From: Desulfuromonadaceae bacterium
GTDB taxonomy: Bacteria > Desulfobacterota > Desulfuromonadia > Desulfuromonadales > UBA2294
Direction of reading: 5' to 3'
NCBI GenBank assembly: GCA_024636225.1
Contig: JAGXHN010000003.1
Location: 1-35,396, forward strand
Length of the DNA: 35,396 nt
In this document: positions 34,177-35,396 of the stretch, piece after piece
Numbering within the stretch: the stretch's first letter is position 1
Layout of the letters: every line of letters starts with the position of its first letter
Position numbers and translations under genes: made by a program
Notes under the pieces: generated by a model
What the model saw: only the letters and a program-made list of their open reading frames with translations
Database searches by the model: none
What the model was told of the DNA's origin: nothing

Positions 34177-34537
34177 TTGAGAACTCCTTTTCTTTATGCA
34201 GACTGTTTGTGGTCGGCCTGTGTGATACATCGAATAAATTTAAGTCTATCAAGCCAATAGGGTACGTCAAGACGGATGAAGAGGGCTCGTTTACGCCGAT
34301 TTTTAATGGAGAAAAGCAGATCATCCGGTTGCCGACGTGAGCCGACCACTTGTTTTGTCCCCCTCACTCAGGGGTTAAAAATCCGACAAGAGGGGTGTTG
34401 TTATTTGACAGGTCATTTAATATGACCAGGCGAAAGGAAGTTGACGCGGTTCATGAACCAGAGAGTCCCGGTCGGTAGGCATTTGAAGGCTTCTCTTTAC
34501 AGTTGGTCAATGATGAAAATCATGGCACACAGATAAA
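34177..34537. other. Intergenic stretch of about 360 bases
   Basis: No gene is supported. A short open frame on the + strand ends at the TGA near 34337 (reading KPIGYVKTDEEGSFTPIF before it) but has no start signal. A palindrome GGTCAT-TTAAT-ATGACC (34411-34427) lies directly after TTGACA (34405-34410), an operator-like arrangement of unknown meaning. Confidence 0.35.
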
Positions 34538-34975
34538 TTATTGGCTGAACATTTCCTTGACTTGGTCTACGGGAAAGGCAAGAAAACCGGCTTGCACCAA
34601 TACCACAATCAACACCGTGTAAACGATAGAAAGATAAAGGTCCTTTAACAGATCGCGGCGGGTTATTGTCCTGTCTTTTTTCCCCCAGCCGAAGCGGATA
34701 GACAAGTGCATAAGAATCAACCCGATCACGTTGCTGAGCCAGTATCCGACAATCATTCCCGGCAGGAACCAGTCGTCCTTGAGAAAACCGGCCATAACTC
34801 CCGCAACGTAGGCGATAGGTAAGTTGATGACCAGGTCATTCCACCAGGACAACGGGGAAAGAATGAATCCGATGGTGGCGAGTAGGCCACCTGTCAACCA
34901 GTTGGGAAGCTTCATCAGTCTGAATGGAAAATTTATTTCCCCTTTTTGTGCTGCAGACGACTCAAAAAAATACAC
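34538..34975 (-). CDS. Small integral membrane protein, unknown
   Basis: This 145-residue protein has about three to four hydrophobic helices (WLTGGLLATIGFILSPLSWW; LVINLPIAYVAGVMAGFL; FLPGMIVGYWLSNVIGLILM; LYLSIVYTVLIVVLVQAGFL) separated by charged loops (GKKDRTITRRDLLKD). It should be in the inner membrane. I do not recognise a family. The start may be GTG 34975 or ATG 34915 (MKLPNWLTGG); neither has a good ribosome site. It lies 18 bases downstream of the NDUFA9-like gene on the same strand, so the two are likely cotranscribed. Confidence 0.7.
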   Translation of the reverse strand: MYFFESSAAQKGEINFPFRLMKLPNWLTGGLLATIGFILSPLSWWNDLVINLPIAYVAGVMAGFLKDDWFLPGMIVGYWLSNVIGLILMHLSIRFGWGKKDRTITRRDLLKDLYLSIVYTVLIVVLVQAGFLAFPVDQVKEMFSQ

Positions 34976-34993
34976 AGCCAGTTTTGCACCGCG

Positions 34994-35396
34994 TTATTCA
35001 TCGGAAGTAAAACAATCGGCAATCCCTTCGGCAAATGATATCGGCTCTATTTCAAAGGTTTTCGCCCACGGTGCCTGGTCACATTCGTTCCCTTCCAGCA
35101 TCATGGTCAACTGGTCGCTGGATAACGGGAACTGTTTAAAACTTTCCAGCAAGTTAACCATCGGCCGGACCAGTCCTACCGGTTGATGGATTTTGTGTAC
35201 CGTTTTCCTCCCGAGCGCCTTGCCGGTCAGATCGAGAATCCGGTCAAAGGTATAGCTTTCGGCCCCCCCCAGTTCATAGCTCTCATGGATGGTTTTCTTA
35301 AGGGCCAGAGCCTTGAGATAGGTTGCTCCCACCTGGTGGATGGCGACCGGCTGCATCCGGTACTGGCCATCACCGATTACCGGTACGACAGGCAAC
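34994..35396 (-). CDS. NAD(P)-binding NDUFA9-like/SDR protein, C-terminal part (partial)
   Basis: The last 133 or so residues are in the window; the N-terminus with the Rossmann GxxGxxG motif lies beyond the right edge. Visible parts include PVIGDGQYRMQPVAIHQVGA and YELGGAESYTFDRILDLTGK, the pattern of atypical short-chain dehydrogenases like the complex I NDUFA9 subunit and bacterial relatives (often annotated as NAD-dependent epimerases). Their function in bacteria is mostly unknown; some act on ubiquinone or sugar nucleotides. It ends 18 bases before the membrane protein gene. Confidence 0.8.
   Translation of the reverse strand, partial: LPVVPVIGDGQYRMQPVAIHQVGATYLKALALKKTIHESYELGGAESYTFDRILDLTGKALGRKTVHKIHQPVGLVRPMVNLLESFKQFPLSSDQLTMMLEGNECDQAPWAKTFEIEPISFAEGIADCFTSDE

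Noticed and set aside
34231..34340. Short + strand reading KPIGYVKTDEEGSF, somewhat like a TrmO N-terminus
   Set aside because: Too short, no start codon with a ribosome site, and the similarity rests on a few residues only.

Overview
The window looks like a chromosome segment from a Gram-negative deltaproteobacterium of the Desulfuromonadales type (Geobacter, Desulfuromonas, Pelobacter and relatives). This is inferred from three things: the gene order rnc / radical SAM / era / der, a chemosensory operon containing DUF4388 and MJ0042-type zinc-ribbon receivers, and outer-membrane genes (lptE, an LpxL-type acyltransferase, a lipoprotein and a small beta-barrel). No rRNA, tRNA or CRISPR array was recognised. 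Species cannot be named from the sequence alone.

Region 1 (1-3436, + strand) is core information processing: the tail of rnc, an Elp3-like radical SAM protein, and the ribosome-assembly GTPases Era and Der. Region 2 (3544-16497, + strand) is a compact chemosensory operon: DUF4388-receiver protein, CheY, CheA, an ExeA-type AAA ATPase, a CheW with a long N-terminal extension, a lone receiver, a plain CheW, a zinc-ribbon/receiver protein, a HEAT-repeat protein, CheR, CheB, a coiled-coil/GAF protein and a second CheY. It has no methyl-accepting receptor and no recognisable CheZ, CheC, CheX or CheD, so receptors must be encoded elsewhere and phosphoryl groups may be shared among several receivers. 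The order CheA, ATPase, extended CheW, CheW resembles the Vibrio CheA-ParC-ParP-CheW order for array positioning, but with an ATPase of a different family; this is the most interesting lead.

Region 3 (16552-25432) returns to housekeeping: infA, two hairpins, leuS-lptE-holA, rpsT on the opposite strand, murJ-ogt, then trmL and an lpxL-like acyltransferase on the minus strand, and a 64-residue unknown protein. Several genes here and in regions 1-2 start with TTG (infA, rpsT, cheA, probably era).

Region 4 (25445-35396) is more accessory: a YyaL/DUF255 thioredoxin-fold protein, an exported DUF4124-glutaredoxin fusion, a DUF3617 protein, a glycine-rich repeat lipoprotein of 734 residues paired with an STN-like periplasmic protein, a remnant of an IS3-type OrfA, a small outer-membrane barrel, a frameshifted remnant of a Fic-family C-terminus, two small unknown genes and the 3' end of an NAD(P)-binding NDUFA9-like protein. 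The remnants and the low gene density after about 32.2 kb mark this end as a decaying, recombination-prone stretch.
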